Assembly (NCBI GenBank): GCA_016215705.1
Contig: JACRIR010000238.1
Coordinates: 1-49,455 of the forward strand
DNA: 49,455 nt
Direction of reading: 5' to 3'
Source of the DNA: Candidatus Poribacteria bacterium
GTDB taxonomy: Bacteria > Abyssobacteria > SURF-5
The notes under the pieces: model-generated
Seen by the model: the letters and a program-made list of their open reading frames with translations, nothing else
The model's database searches: none
Told to the model about the DNA's origin: nothing
Translations under genes and position numbers: made by a program
Shown: one piece after another, positions 25,584 through 35,000 of the stretch
Numbering within the stretch: position 1 is the first letter of the stretch
Layout: each line of letters opens with the position of its first letter

Positions 25584-26415
25584 TGCCGTGCCTCCTGCGA
25601 ATCTCTTCTACCTTCTCCCGCATGAATTGCGAGAATTCCGGCCTCGAGTTGCTCGCGTCGAGATATATACCGGTTCGCCAGATGGTGTCTTCTTTTTCGA
25701 GCCCGAGAGGCTTGGCGTGGCTTTTTATCCATCTGAAAATATCGACGGGCTTGCGCGAGCCAAGCGCGTTCTTTCCGAAGTTGGTCGTGCATGGATAGAC
25801 GACGTGGACCAGCGAAAAACCATTATTGCGAAGCGCTTTCCTGAGCGTCTCGACGAGAACGCCTCCGTCCATGCTCACGTGCCTCGCAAGGAAAGTGGCG
25901 CCCGCCTCCTTTAGTATCATCAACACATCGCGCCCGGGCTGCACCCAGTTCGGCTCAAACATGCCGTAAGGACTACTATCGGTCACCACCCCCGGCGGAG
26001 TGGTCCATCCGTATTGTCCGCCAGTCGACTGATAGCCCAGGTTGTCGCATACCATAACCGTCATTTGCGCATTCGTTCTGACCGCGTGTAAGAGATGATT
26101 AAAACCGATCCCGAAGGCGTCACCGTCACCTACGGTCAGCACGAGTCTCTTCTCAGGCGCCAACGCCAGCCTGAGCCCGCGCGCTATCGCGTAGACGCGA
26201 CCGTGAGTTCCGGCAAAGCTGTCGCCTTTCCATGTGGCAAACGTCTGCCTTCCCGCACACCCGATCGAGGTACCCCAGATAATATCGTTGCGCTCGTATC
26301 CGAGGTCGTCGATCGCCTTTACAAGCGCCTTGTGACATTGCCCCAGACCGCAGCCCGAACAGGCTGAGCTCGGTATCTTCCTCGAGCGCAGGTATTTAGT
26401 CGCTAAATAATCCAT
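25567..26415 (-). CDS. korB: 2-oxoacid:ferredoxin oxidoreductase, beta subunit (TPP-binding)
   Basis: A 282-residue beta subunit. An N-terminal Cys motif (ACSGCGLGQCHKAL) may bind Fe-S; the TPP/Mg site is VGDGDAFGIGFNHLLHA followed by VCDNLGYQSTGGQ, i.e. GDGDA...N. SIGCAGRQTF and HGRVYAIARGLRLA are family signatures. Its ATG follows the korA stop with no gap. Substrate specificity (2-oxoglutarate or other) is inferred only. Confidence 0.92.
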   Translation of the reverse strand: MDYLATKYLRSRKIPSSACSGCGLGQCHKALVKAIDDLGYERNDIIWGTSIGCAGRQTFATWKGDSFAGTHGRVYAIARGLRLALAPEKRLVLTVGDGDAFGIGFNHLLHAVRTNAQMTVMVCDNLGYQSTGGQYGWTTPPGVVTDSSPYGMFEPNWVQPGRDVLMILKEAGATFLARHVSMDGGVLVETLRKALRNNGFSLVHVVYPCTTNFGKNALGSRKPVDIFRWIKSHAKPLGLEKEDTIWRTGIYLDASNSRPEFSQFMREKVEEIRRRHGNEGAH

Positions 26416-27588
26416 TTACCACGCCTCCGTTTCCCACCCGCGTCGCTGGAGGGGCTCACCCTTGAGAAGTTTGTCGAATACCTCCTGCAACTCCGAAACC
26501 GTCGGCAGCTCGCCGCATTTGCCGAAAAAGTGCACTTCGCTTCCGCACGGCGCCGCCCTCTGGATTTCGCGAACCATCTGGCCGTCATAATTCAATTCGA
26601 CCGAGAGATATGTGGCCCTGCTTTTGAATAGCTCTTCCGGAAACGGCCACAATGATATGGGCCTGATCATGCCGATGCTTTGGCCTCTCTCATGCGCTCG
26701 CTTGACGGCTGTCTTTACCACTCGGGACGGCGTGCCATACGCAACAACAACAAGATCCGGCTCCTCGTCAAGGAATAGCGTCTCGGAACGCATGATGATG
26801 TCTTTGTGGTTGCGTATTTTGTAGATTAAACGGTAGGCATGCTTATGCTGCGCCTCGACGGTTTCAATGTCGTAGCCTTCTTCGGTCGGAGTCCAGTCGG
26901 AACAGAGCGCGCCGGCGCCCATGCCGAGAACAACGGGCGGAACATCGATTTCATCCGTCGGCGGATAGAACTTCGGCCCGGGGTGCGCCCTCCTCTCGAA
27001 GAACTTGAGTCCCATCAACCGCTTCTCTTCTTCCGTCTCTGGGATGCTCAGGTCTTCCCATCCGTCGGTAATCAACTGGTCTGCCAGAATAGTCACCGGG
27101 GTTCTGAATCTCTCGGAAAGATAGAATGCCTCGATGGTAAGCGCAAACGCTTCTTGCGCTGTGCCGGGCGCGAGCACAATCGTCTCGAAGTTGCCGCCTT
27201 GCGTAACGTAACGGCTCAAGTAGAATTCGCCCTGCCCCGGCGCGCCTGTGATTCCGCTTACCGGCCCAACCCTCTGAGCATTCAAAACCACCAACGGCAC
27301 TTCGCAGCCGATTGCCCAGCCATACGGGTCGGCATAGAGAATGAAGCCGGGACCGGAAGTGGCAGTCATGGACTTCATGCCGCCAAGGGATGCTCCGATT
27401 GCCAGATGCATGGCGGCCGTCTCGTCTTCCGCCTGAACGTAGTAGCCGCCGACGCGTGGCAAGAGCTTGGACATAGCCTCCGCGATCTCGGTCGCAGGCG
27501 TAATGGGATAGCCGCAGAAGGCGCGGCATCCAGCCATGACCGCAGCCTGTGCCACGGCAAAATTTCCGGTTTCCAAATAACGTTTCAT
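26416..27588 (-). CDS. korA: 2-oxoacid:ferredoxin oxidoreductase, alpha subunit
   Basis: A 390-residue alpha subunit from the ATG at 27588 (MKRYLETGNFAVAQAAV). A GTG at 27636, overlapping the upstream stop as GTGA, would add 16 residues and is a fair alternative. Family motifs are FCGYPITPATEIAE, QAEDETAAMHLAIGASLGG and ATSGPGFILYADPYGWAIG in the pyrimidine-binding domain, and VVAYGTPSRVVKTAVKRA followed by GMIRPISLWPFPEE in the C-terminal domain. The order fusion-A-B-C is a compact operon. Confidence 0.93.
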   Translation of the reverse strand: MKRYLETGNFAVAQAAVMAGCRAFCGYPITPATEIAEAMSKLLPRVGGYYVQAEDETAAMHLAIGASLGGMKSMTATSGPGFILYADPYGWAIGCEVPLVVLNAQRVGPVSGITGAPGQGEFYLSRYVTQGGNFETIVLAPGTAQEAFALTIEAFYLSERFRTPVTILADQLITDGWEDLSIPETEEEKRLMGLKFFERRAHPGPKFYPPTDEIDVPPVVLGMGAGALCSDWTPTEEGYDIETVEAQHKHAYRLIYKIRNHKDIIMRSETLFLDEEPDLVVVAYGTPSRVVKTAVKRAHERGQSIGMIRPISLWPFPEELFKSRATYLSVELNYDGQMVREIQRAAPCGSEVHFFGKCGELPTVSELQEVFDKLLKGEPLQRRGWETEAW

Positions 27589-27632
27589 TGTCTCATCCGT
27601 TTTCCCGGGCTTGTCCCTCTGTGTTTCCGCCG

Positions 27633-29381
27633 TCACTCATCATTAATCATTTTCTTCTCTGCTACGTCTATCGAGAAATCGGGGCAAGCAAAGAAACACA
27701 GCAGGCATCCCACGCATCTTTCTCGATGCTTGGCAAGAATGGGTCTGTAACCGCGTTTGTTGAACTTCTCAGCAACCTCAAACACATCCAAACCGCAAAC
27801 TTCTATGCAATAGCCACATTCCTTGCATCCCTCTGAATGCACTTCTATCTCAAACTGCCGGGCGTCGCAACTCCGGCATCTCGCGGCTTCTTTGATCGCC
27901 ATTTCGCCGGTCAGTCCCATCTCGACTGGCCGGAAATTGCTCGCGCGGTCGTTCAGGGACGCGCAAGGAATCGTGACACGCGGCCGGCCCTGCGCTTCGT
28001 AATCCGCCACCACCACTTCTTCTTCCGGCGGGGCGAGGGTCTGGTCTATTACACCCCTTCCGCCAAGAAACTTGTCGATGGATGACGCGGCTTTCCTGCC
28101 GTGAGCAATGGCTTCAATAATAGAGGCTGGCCCGCTCACCATGTCGCCTCCTGCGAACACGCCCGCTCGATTTGCTGCCAACGTCTCGCTATCAACAATG
28201 GCCGTGTTCTTCTCATTCAGCGAGACACCCATGCCGCCAGGAATATCTGGAATCTGTCCGACGGCCACGATCACAGTGTCGAATTCCGCCCTGAATTCAC
28301 TGTCCTTGATGGGGACTGCGCTTCGGCGACCACTCGAGTCTCGCTTTCCCAATTCCATTCGAACAAAAGTTACTTCGAGACCCCCATCTTCACTGGAACG
28401 GTCGCTCAGATTCCCCTTCATCCCGAAACCACTTTCCGCCCCCGAATCCCCTTTCATCCCCCTTTGGGAAAGAGGGAGAGAGGGGGATTTTACAATATGA
28501 ACAGGCGTCGCAAGAAACTGCAAGGCCACGCCTTCGAGAACGGCGCTTCCCATCTCTTCTTCATATGCGGTCATTTCCGCCTGCGATCTGCGGTATATGA
28601 CAGTGACTTCCTTCGCGCCAAGGCGAACCGCGCTACGCGCGGCATCGATCGCCGTGTTTCCGCCTCCGATTACAGCCACACGATTCCCTATGTCGAGCTT
28701 CTTTCCCTGATTGATATCTCTAAGAAAAGAAATGCCGTCGATTACTCCCGACAAATCCTCTCCAGGAATTCCAAGCCTGACGCCTTTGTGAGCTCCACAC
28801 GCGAGATAGACCGCGTCGTAGCCTTGCTGGAAAAGTTGATCTATTGATTCCACTCGCCTGCCCGTCTGTATCTCGACGCCGATCTCTTTCAGATAAGCGA
28901 TCTCTTTATCCAAAGACTCTCTCGGCAATCTGTATTTAGGAATCCCCGCACGCATCATGCCGCCAGGCTCAGCGAGCGCCTCCAAAACGGTCACCCTGTG
29001 GCCAAGCGTCGCGAGGAAATAGGCGGCGGTCAAGCCGCTCGGCCCCGAGCCGACCACCGCGACTCGCTTCCCGGTGGCAGGCACAATCGTGAGGTTCTTT
29101 CGCCACAGATCACCGCCTCTTTCAGCGGCTGACCTCTTGAGCGCGCGTATCGAGATCGGGTCGCCGAATTGACGGTTTCCGCATTTCGCCTCGCACGGGC
29201 TGTAACATGCGTAACCGCAAATCGAAGGGAACGGAATCCGCTCGCGAATGACGGCGAGCGCCTCGTCAAACTTGCCTTCCTTGATACATCGGATATATCG
29301 CGGAACGTCGATTCCGGCGGGACAAGCCTGTCTGCACGGCGCGACAACCAATTGCTCCCGCGGAACATGCTTCTGTTTCAT
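27633..29381 (-). CDS. GltD-like FAD/NAD(P)H oxidoreductase fused to a 2x[4Fe-4S] ferredoxin
   Basis: 582 residues from the ATG at 29381 (AGAGG upstream). The N-terminal Cys region (C16, C20, C55, C59, C63, C67) is the Fe-S part of glutamate-synthase small-subunit-like proteins. It is followed by the FAD fold VAVVGSGPSGLTAAYFLA (107-124), the NAD(P)H fold AVIGGGNTAIDAARSA (236-251), FAD motif AGVFAGGDM and a C-terminal ferredoxin with C519-x2-C522-x2-C525-x3-C529 and C556-x2-C559-x2-C562-x3-C566. First in the kor operon, it probably supplies the delta (ferredoxin) module and links it to NAD(P)H. Residues 298-334 are an in-frame repeat insertion. Confidence 0.9.
   Translation of the reverse strand: MKQKHVPREQLVVAPCRQACPAGIDVPRYIRCIKEGKFDEALAVIRERIPFPSICGYACYSPCEAKCGNRQFGDPISIRALKRSAAERGGDLWRKNLTIVPATGKRVAVVGSGPSGLTAAYFLATLGHRVTVLEALAEPGGMMRAGIPKYRLPRESLDKEIAYLKEIGVEIQTGRRVESIDQLFQQGYDAVYLACGAHKGVRLGIPGEDLSGVIDGISFLRDINQGKKLDIGNRVAVIGGGNTAIDAARSAVRLGAKEVTVIYRRSQAEMTAYEEEMGSAVLEGVALQFLATPVHIVKSPSLPLSQRGMKGDSGAESGFGMKGNLSDRSSEDGGLEVTFVRMELGKRDSSGRRSAVPIKDSEFRAEFDTVIVAVGQIPDIPGGMGVSLNEKNTAIVDSETLAANRAGVFAGGDMVSGPASIIEAIAHGRKAASSIDKFLGGRGVIDQTLAPPEEEVVVADYEAQGRPRVTIPCASLNDRASNFRPVEMGLTGEMAIKEAARCRSCDARQFEIEVHSEGCKECGYCIEVCGLDVFEVAEKFNKRGYRPILAKHRERCVGCLLCFFACPDFSIDVAEKKMINDE
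28380..28490 (-). repeat. In-frame repeat insertion in the flavoprotein-ferredoxin gene
   Basis: Encodes residues 298-334 (KSPSLPLSQRGMKGD...) between LATPVHIV and LEVTFVRMELG, which are continuous in related proteins. The DNA contains CCCTCTCTCC/CAAAGGGGG-type inverted-repeat sequence; its peptide PLSQRGMKGD parallels PLSQRGARGDL in the fusion protein at 46632. It has no stop and keeps frame. Confidence 0.7.
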
Positions 29382-29467
29382 ATCATTGTTGCCTCTAACT
29401 ATCATAGGGTTTTGTCCAGTGCTGAAACTACCCAGGATAGGCACTAGTCTGAAGTAGGTTTCTCTTG

Positions 29468-30340
29468 TTATCTGGGGATAATTCCCAGCGTGGTCTCTAG
29501 CTCTTTATAGCTTCTCTTTCTCTGGAGTAACTCATGCACTGTTGGCACGTCAATAAAACGCATCCTGTCTGCAACTTCATGAAATGTTCCAGATATCAGT
29601 TCTTGATATTTGCTCTTATCCTGCAAAGTTCCCACCAAAAAGATATGGCTGTTCCACAGATCGAAGGCGTGTTTCAGTTTTGCCATCGCATGATAGATGT
29701 CTCCTCCAATCTGAACCTCGAAAACATAAGTAGGAACTGATCGCTCGATTCTCCTCCAAACGACGTCAAGCCGAGCACTTTCCATAGGATATTCCATTTG
29801 CGCAATATATCCCTGTATGGAACCTATCTCCGCCAAATAAGATTTCAGGCTTTCGTGGTTTGGAGTGGCCAAGGCCGGTAAAGGATATGTCTCCTCTGCG
29901 GCATGAGACTTGATAAGCGGCGCGTATGGCTTCAGATCAAGCGCGACGCGCGCAACGTTTGCCTCCTCAATCGGGTAGCATTGGAACACCATTCTCGTAA
30001 TCATCTGGAGATCATGGGATGTGTACCTGTGGGTTCTCCACATGTCCGGCGCGAGACAATACTCGACATCAAACTCAAAACGAAGGGGCCAAACCACTGC
30101 GTTCTTTTCGATCTCTTCTGGCCAAAGAGGAGCGTCTTGCCTGAATTTCGTCGTCACACTTCCGAACCCGACTATGCCGTGTACCGGCTTTGACACATAG
30201 AAGACCACTCCATCTCCTTCGCGGAGCATGTTCCACAAAGACCTGAGTTCCCGGAAATCCTTGAGACCCCAAATATTATTGTTTTGGAGCGCGACTTTCC
30301 AGCTCTGTTCTGTTCCTACGATCAACCAGAATTGCTTCAT
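29468..30340 (-). CDS. EVE-like domain protein with a PD-(D/E)XK-like C-terminal region
   Basis: A 290-residue protein. Residues 1-120 resemble an EVE/PUA-like modified-base reader (FWLIVGTEQSW, WGLKDFRELRSLWNMLREGD, VVFYVSKPVHGIVGFGSV). Residues about 165-245 look like a PD-(D/E)XK nuclease core: ESARLDVVWRRI (D192), then TYVFEVQIGG (E208-x-Q210), then HAMAKLKHAFDLWNSHIFLVG. The pairing suggests a modification-dependent restriction-type enzyme; that is inference from motifs. GAGGAGAGAGG directly precedes the ATG. It sits between tRNA-Leu and the kor operon in visibly AT-richer DNA, which hints at acquisition. Confidence 0.6.
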   Translation of the reverse strand: MKQFWLIVGTEQSWKVALQNNNIWGLKDFRELRSLWNMLREGDGVVFYVSKPVHGIVGFGSVTTKFRQDAPLWPEEIEKNAVVWPLRFEFDVEYCLAPDMWRTHRYTSHDLQMITRMVFQCYPIEEANVARVALDLKPYAPLIKSHAAEETYPLPALATPNHESLKSYLAEIGSIQGYIAQMEYPMESARLDVVWRRIERSVPTYVFEVQIGGDIYHAMAKLKHAFDLWNSHIFLVGTLQDKSKYQELISGTFHEVADRMRFIDVPTVHELLQRKRSYKELETTLGIIPR

Positions 30341-30423
30341 CCTCTCTCCTCAATTTTCGCTGAGGGTCCCTTAGTTGAGAAGTCTTCGACCTCCCTAATC
30401 TCGCAACGCCCAGGAGATAAATA

Positions 30424-30558
30424 CTAGAATCCATTATGAGATGCCTCATCAAGCCTTGTCCTTCCATTCAATTCAAACTCTGGTTTCTTGCCGTAATCTT
30501 TTGATTCGTGGTCGCAGTCACCGCAGATAATCTCGTCCAATGGCAAATCAGATCTCAT
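30424..30558 (-). CDS. Possible small ORF (44 aa)
   Basis: ATG at 30558 to TAG at 30424 encodes a polar, acidic peptide with CGDCDH near residue 12 (start MRSDLPLDEIICGDCDH). There is no convincing ribosome-binding site and no recognised family. It lies upstream of the EVE-like gene on the same strand, in a 448-base gap (30341-30788) that otherwise shows nothing I can name. It may be chance or a decayed gene. Confidence 0.2.
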   Translation of the reverse strand: MRSDLPLDEIICGDCDHESKDYGKKPEFELNGRTRLDEASHNGF

Positions 30559-30788
30559 AAGCGTTTATCATTATGTGGGTGCGCCGGCTAAGTATCAGTC
30601 ATTAAAACTGGGAATATTATAGCAAAGTGCGAACTTCCCTTCAACGTTGACTTGACACAGCCAAATCACAACCATGGAGTGATTTCCCTCAGCGAGAATT
30701 TGAGTGAGGATTCACAGCAAATAGAAGGGGTCACGAAACCAAACTACAAGCGCCCGAAACTCAGAACCTGGAGGCAGCTTCTGAATAG

Positions 30789-30872
30789 TGCGGAAGGGGG
30801 GACTTGAACCCCCACGGGATTGCTCCCACTGGACCCTGAATCCAGCGCGTCTGCCAATTCCACCACTTCCGC
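30789..30872 (-). tRNA. tRNA-Leu(CAG)
   Basis: A class II tRNA. Read on the minus strand the acceptor GCGGAAG pairs with CTTCCGC-complementary 3' sequence, discriminator A; the D-arm TGGTGGAATTGGCAGACGCG is typical of leucine tRNAs; anticodon loop CTGGATTCAGGGTCCAG gives CAG; a long variable arm and T-arm GGGGG-TTCAAGT-CCCCC follow. CCA is not encoded. Confidence 0.96.
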
Positions 30873-30888
30873 TCACCGAATCAGCATG

Positions 30889-30917
30889 ATTTTACTGAAA
30901 AACGAGATTGAAGTCAA
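30889..30917 (-). promoter_or_regulatory. Promoter of tRNA-Leu
   Basis: Minus strand TTGACT (30917-30912), a 17-base spacer and TAAAAT (30894-30889), 16 bases before the tRNA. Confidence 0.75.
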
Positions 30918-30934
30918 GGCGGGCAAGTGTAATA

Positions 30935-31630
30935 TCACTTGCCGAAGAGTATGCTCCGGGCAACAACCTTAAAGACGAGATACGTATCAAGGTAGGGGTT
31001 GAATGAGGAGACGCTTTCGGTTTCTTCGGTATAGATTGTGCTGATTGCGACAGGGAATATCTTGTATCCTGCACGAGCGGCCAGTATCAAAAAAGCAGTC
31101 TCTGTCTCGTAGCGGCCAGGCTTGAGCTGTGGCTTGATTGCGAAAAGAGCTTCGCGCGAGAACACCCTGAAGCCCGACTGTGTGTCCGGAATATACTGAC
31201 CGCAGGCCTTTGATATGAAATAGCGGCTGATAATGTTGCCCCAGCGATGGCGAAAACCAATGTCGGGCCTGTCAACCTCGCGCGTGCCGACCACAATCGA
31301 GTCGGGATGTGCTGCGTAAGCGTCGAGCAGTCGTTGAGTCTCGTTCGGGTTGTGCTGTCCATCACCGTCAATCGTCAGCACCGTATCATAGTCCCGGTAC
31401 TCAGAACTCGTGAGAAGAAATTCAAATGCCGTGATAAGCGCCACGCCCTTGCCCGAATTTCTCACGTGGGTGAGCGCCTTCACGCCCGCTTCCGAGAGGT
31501 GGACCGCCGTATCGTCGGTCGAGCCATCGTCCACCGCGATGATCCCTTGGACATACTTGCGTGTTTCTTCGATTACAGGACGACAGAGCGCGCCGACATT
31601 GTAACAGGGAATGACGGCAACCGTTTTCAT
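30935..31630 (-). CDS. Family 2 glycosyltransferase (dolichyl-phosphate-mannose synthase-like)
   Basis: 231 residues, GT-A fold, no membrane segment beyond the core. AVIPCYNVGA at the N-terminus, nucleotide-binding D34-D35 (IAVDDGSTDD), NSGKGVALITAFEFLL, D88-G-D90 metal motif (TIDGDGQHNP) and DTQSGFRVFSREAL. The family moves a sugar from NDP-sugar to a lipid phosphate or cell-wall acceptor at the inner face of the membrane. Donor and acceptor unknown. AGGAG precedes the ATG. It is divergent from tRNA-Pro and upstream of tRNA-Leu on the same strand. Confidence 0.92.
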   Translation of the reverse strand: MKTVAVIPCYNVGALCRPVIEETRKYVQGIIAVDDGSTDDTAVHLSEAGVKALTHVRNSGKGVALITAFEFLLTSSEYRDYDTVLTIDGDGQHNPNETQRLLDAYAAHPDSIVVGTREVDRPDIGFRHRWGNIISRYFISKACGQYIPDTQSGFRVFSREALFAIKPQLKPGRYETETAFLILAARAGYKIFPVAISTIYTEETESVSSFNPYLDTYLVFKVVARSILFGK

Positions 31631-31679
31631 CAGGCTGCTCCTTTTGCTCCTTCCTGCGCTTCCAATCGCACGCCGACGT

Positions 31680-31708
31680 TTGACTATCGTGTATTCGATT
31701 GCTATAAT
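31680..31708 (+). promoter_or_regulatory. Promoter of tRNA-Pro
   Basis: TTGACT (31680-31685), 17 bases, TATAAT (31703-31708), 28 bases before the tRNA. This is the strongest consensus match in the window. Confidence 0.8.
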
Positions 31709-31736
31709 AACACACGAAACTGTGAAATAGAAGCGC

Positions 31737-31811
31737 CGGGGCGTAGCGCAGCTGGTTTAGCGCGCATGGTTCGGGACCATGAGGTCGCTGGTTCAAATCC
31801 AGTCGCCCCGA
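31737..31811 (+). tRNA. tRNA-Pro(CGG)
   Basis: Acceptor CGGGGCG (31737-31743) pairs with CGCCCCG (31804-31810), discriminator A31811. D-arm AGCGCAGCTGGTTTAGCGC; anticodon arm CATGG-TTCGGGA-CCATG gives CGG; T-arm CTGG-TTCAAAT-CCAG. CCA is not encoded. A family 1 palindrome with a T-run follows 7 bases later and probably terminates it. Confidence 0.96.
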
Positions 31812-31818
31812 CTCAATG

Positions 31819-31861
31819 GGAAAAACGGGGACACGATGCGGCATCATGTCCCCGTTTTTCC
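31819..31861. repeat. Dispersed palindrome, family 1, copy F
   Basis: Arms GGAAAAAC/GTTTTTCC and half-core GGGGACACGATGC with one mismatch in the right half (GCATCATGTCCCC). It lies between tRNA-Pro and the convergent sensor kinase, so it is likely a bidirectional terminator. Confidence 0.9.
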
Positions 31862-31868
31862 TTACCAC

Positions 31869-31954
31869 AGGCGAAAGACAAAAGGAGCAGAGAGGGGAAA
31901 ATGAGAAGAGCAAGGCAAAAGGAAAACGTCATTCTGAGAGAAGTGAAGAATCTC
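31869..31954 (+). repeat. AGGCGAAAGACAAAAGGA tract and CATTCTGAG/GAAGAATCT element
   Basis: The AGGCGAAAGACAAAAGGA run matches the low-complexity family seen at 24340 and 44584. CGTCATTCTGAGAGAAGTG followed by AAGAATCTCC (31927-31954) resembles a widespread dispersed element of the type GTCATTCTGAGCGAAGCGAAGAATCT-like motif (recollection, not searched). This is noncoding DNA between tRNA-Pro and the kinase stop. Confidence 0.4.
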
Positions 31955-32007
31955 CTTTTCGTCTTGCCCCCGCCCTCTTTCCCCTGAGTTCCCCCACTTC
32001 CACCCAT

Positions 32008-35000
32008 CTAAAGCCCTGGACCGGCTTGATGGCTCAGGACTTTCTGAATGGTTCCTACATATTTCGAGATTTCAAACGGCTTCGAGAGGTAGGGCAACCT
32101 GGAGTCCCGCAAGAATCTCTGAGTCTCATCGGCAACAATGTCTCCGGTCATGAAAATGATTTTGTCCGCAATACCTGGTTTTGCCTTTTTGGCCCAATAG
32201 TAGAGGTCAATGCCGCTCAGCGCTCCAGGCATCCTGACATCCGTGATCACAAGGTCATATGGCTTCGACTCGATGAGTCCTTTGGCCTCTGAGCCCGTAT
32301 GCGCCGTGTCGACCTCGTACCCCGAATCACTGAGGATATCCACCGAAAGATCAAGAATTGTCGTCTCGTCATCGACCACGAGAATTCTCGGTTTCGATTT
32401 ACTCTCAAGTAAGGCAGGCGCTTCATCACTTGCAGCCTCGCTGTCGTGCACGGCTTGGACGATCGGCAATCTGACAACGAACCGGGCGCCTCCACTATAT
32501 TTACTATCCATAAATAATTCGCCTCCGTGCTCACGAATGATCCCATAACTTATGCTCAATCCCAGACCTGTGCCTTTGCCCACTTCTTTTGTGGTAAAAA
32601 AGGGGTCGAATATCCTGTCCCGGATATTGGTCGGAACGCCGGGACCATCGTCGGTGAAATCGATTACGATGACATCCCCATCAATGAGCGTTCCAATCCT
32701 CAAGACACCGCTTCTGTTCGCTTCATACATGGCGTCAGAGGCGTTGTTGATAAGATTGAGGAAAACGCTCTGAAGCTGCTGCGCGTCGCAGACCGTGCTT
32801 TTGTGATCGGCGTCATAGTTCCGCTGGACCTTGATATTTCGCGCCTTAAGGTCATACTCGCGCAGTTCGATCGCTTTCTCGACAACGTCGCATATGTTCA
32901 TATTTGCCCGGGTCAGACCCCGCTGTCGGGCAAAACTGAGCAGATTCTGGATTATCCGCTTGCACCGCTCGCTTGACTCGAAAATCCTCCGCGCGGTGTT
33001 CTGTTCTCTTGCCGATAAGGTTTTCGACTGCGAGAAAAGTTCGGCATATCCCATGATAGCCGCGAGCGGGTTGTTGAGCTCATGGGCCACACCCGACACC
33101 AATTGCCCGATGGATGCGAGTTTTTCCGACTGCACAAGCCGCTCCTGCAATCGCTTCTTCTCGGTAATGTCCACAAGGACTCCCATGCTCGCGGGCTTGC
33201 CCTCGTACGTCAGAGAAGTTCCGGTTAGAATAAAGTCGATGACCTCTCCCTTCTTCGTGACAAACCGAGCCTCGACTCGTTCCGGAGATTGGCCTTCCTG
33301 AGAAAGCCGGTTGACAGCGTCCGCCACAAGCGCCCGATCCTCCGGATGAACCAACTGGAACGGATCGAATCCCTCGCTGAACAACTCTTCTCTTGTGTAT
33401 CCGCTTCTCTCGAGACCGATCTCATTGAGGAACTTTAGTGCTCCGTCCTGCATAATATAAACAACGTCGCCGGATTCCTCGACGAGATTCCGGTATTTCT
33501 CTTCGGACTCCTTGACCTGCTGCTCGAGTTGTTTGGTCTCCGTAACATCTCGCGCGATGATCGAGAAGCCGGTCACAGCGCCGTTTCTCATAATTGCGCC
33601 AAGAAAATTCTGTAACGTCAGCGCCCTCCCATCCTTGTGGAGGACCCTGGCTTCGTACCTTTGAGGTTTGCCTTTGTACGCCCCCCGTGCATATCGCAAA
33701 ATCTTCTCCTCTTCGTCAGGAGCTATCAGGGCCCGGAAGTTCTTGCCAAGCAACTCCTGGGTGGTGTAACCGGCGATCTTGTGCACAACCTGATTGATGA
33801 AGGTGATATTTCCGTAAGGGTCGGTCGAATATATGATATCGTTGGCATTCTCAACAAGCATCCGATATTTCTCTTCGGAACTGCGCATCTCCTTTTCAAG
33901 CCGCTCTTTCTCTTCCAGCAGATTCCTCAGAGAGTCGGCCTTTTCCTTGATGCTCATTCCATAACAGGGTATCTTTATTCCCATTTCTGACAGCCGCTCT
34001 TTGGTGGCCACGATGAATTCGCACGCATCGTCGCCGCACGCGACACACATGGTTTCAACACACTCGAGGCCTTCGAGCTGCGTCGTGTGCTGCATGAACG
34101 AGAGGAGAACACCGCGCGAGTAATTGCACACCGGTTCCGCTGCCAATTGTCCGCTGCTGCGGTACGACCATCCTTCAAAAGTGTCGCAACACCGTATGAG
34201 CGCATACCCTTTTTCCCACTCGAGCGACCTGATCGTGAAGTCGCCATAGCCGGATTCGGCATACGTCTCGACGGCGTCCACAAAGCTTTGCGCATCGCAT
34301 CCGAGAAAGCCGCCCCTGAGAGCGTTCGTTGTGAATGTCTCCGAGTTCCCCGCCTCGAAGATCACCCTCCTTGCCGTGTCATCTCCTGCAAAGAGCGCAA
34401 GCCTCTCAAAGAGGTTCTTCCATCCTCCGGCGATGTCAAGCAGGCACATGCGCGTCGAGGCGACGTCGATCCAGCCCCGAGCCCGCTTCTTCGTAAACTT
34501 GACGCGGGTCCGCTCAATCTCTTCTTCGAGCCTTTTGTGCTCGCTGATGTCGTGGAATAAGAAGACGCTTCCCACAGCCTTGCCTTTGTCATTCATGAGC
34601 CGGCTGGCTACTAGGTCGAGCGATTTTCCGCCGAGTCCGGGAAGCGTAACCTGGAAAGATTCAGGTTGACAGGCCTCGAACCAGCGCCGTGGTGAGGGTA
34701 GCCTCTCTCCCATCTTCGATTCAATCAGAGCGATTAGCTCGTCCAACGATCTTCCCGTGAGGTCTGTCTCACACTCGAGCATGTCAGTCAGGGCGTGATT
34801 GCAGCGAACTATGCGGCCGCCGCTCTGGGTCACGCAGATGCCGACCACAACGCTGTTGAAGACATACTCGAGCGCAAGGCCCACCTCGATAAAAAGGCCG
34901 CGCCTGGATATGGCGTAGCCTGTCATAATGATGAAGGCCGTTGTGGAAATGGGGCCCGCAGATAAAAGCAAGGGAGAATTGCCCAGAAAACGCGGGAGCA

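Noticed and set aside
30276-30467. 63-residue open frame upstream of and overlapping the EVE-like gene start
   Set aside because: Overlaps the EVE-like coding start in another frame and shows no domain or good start context.
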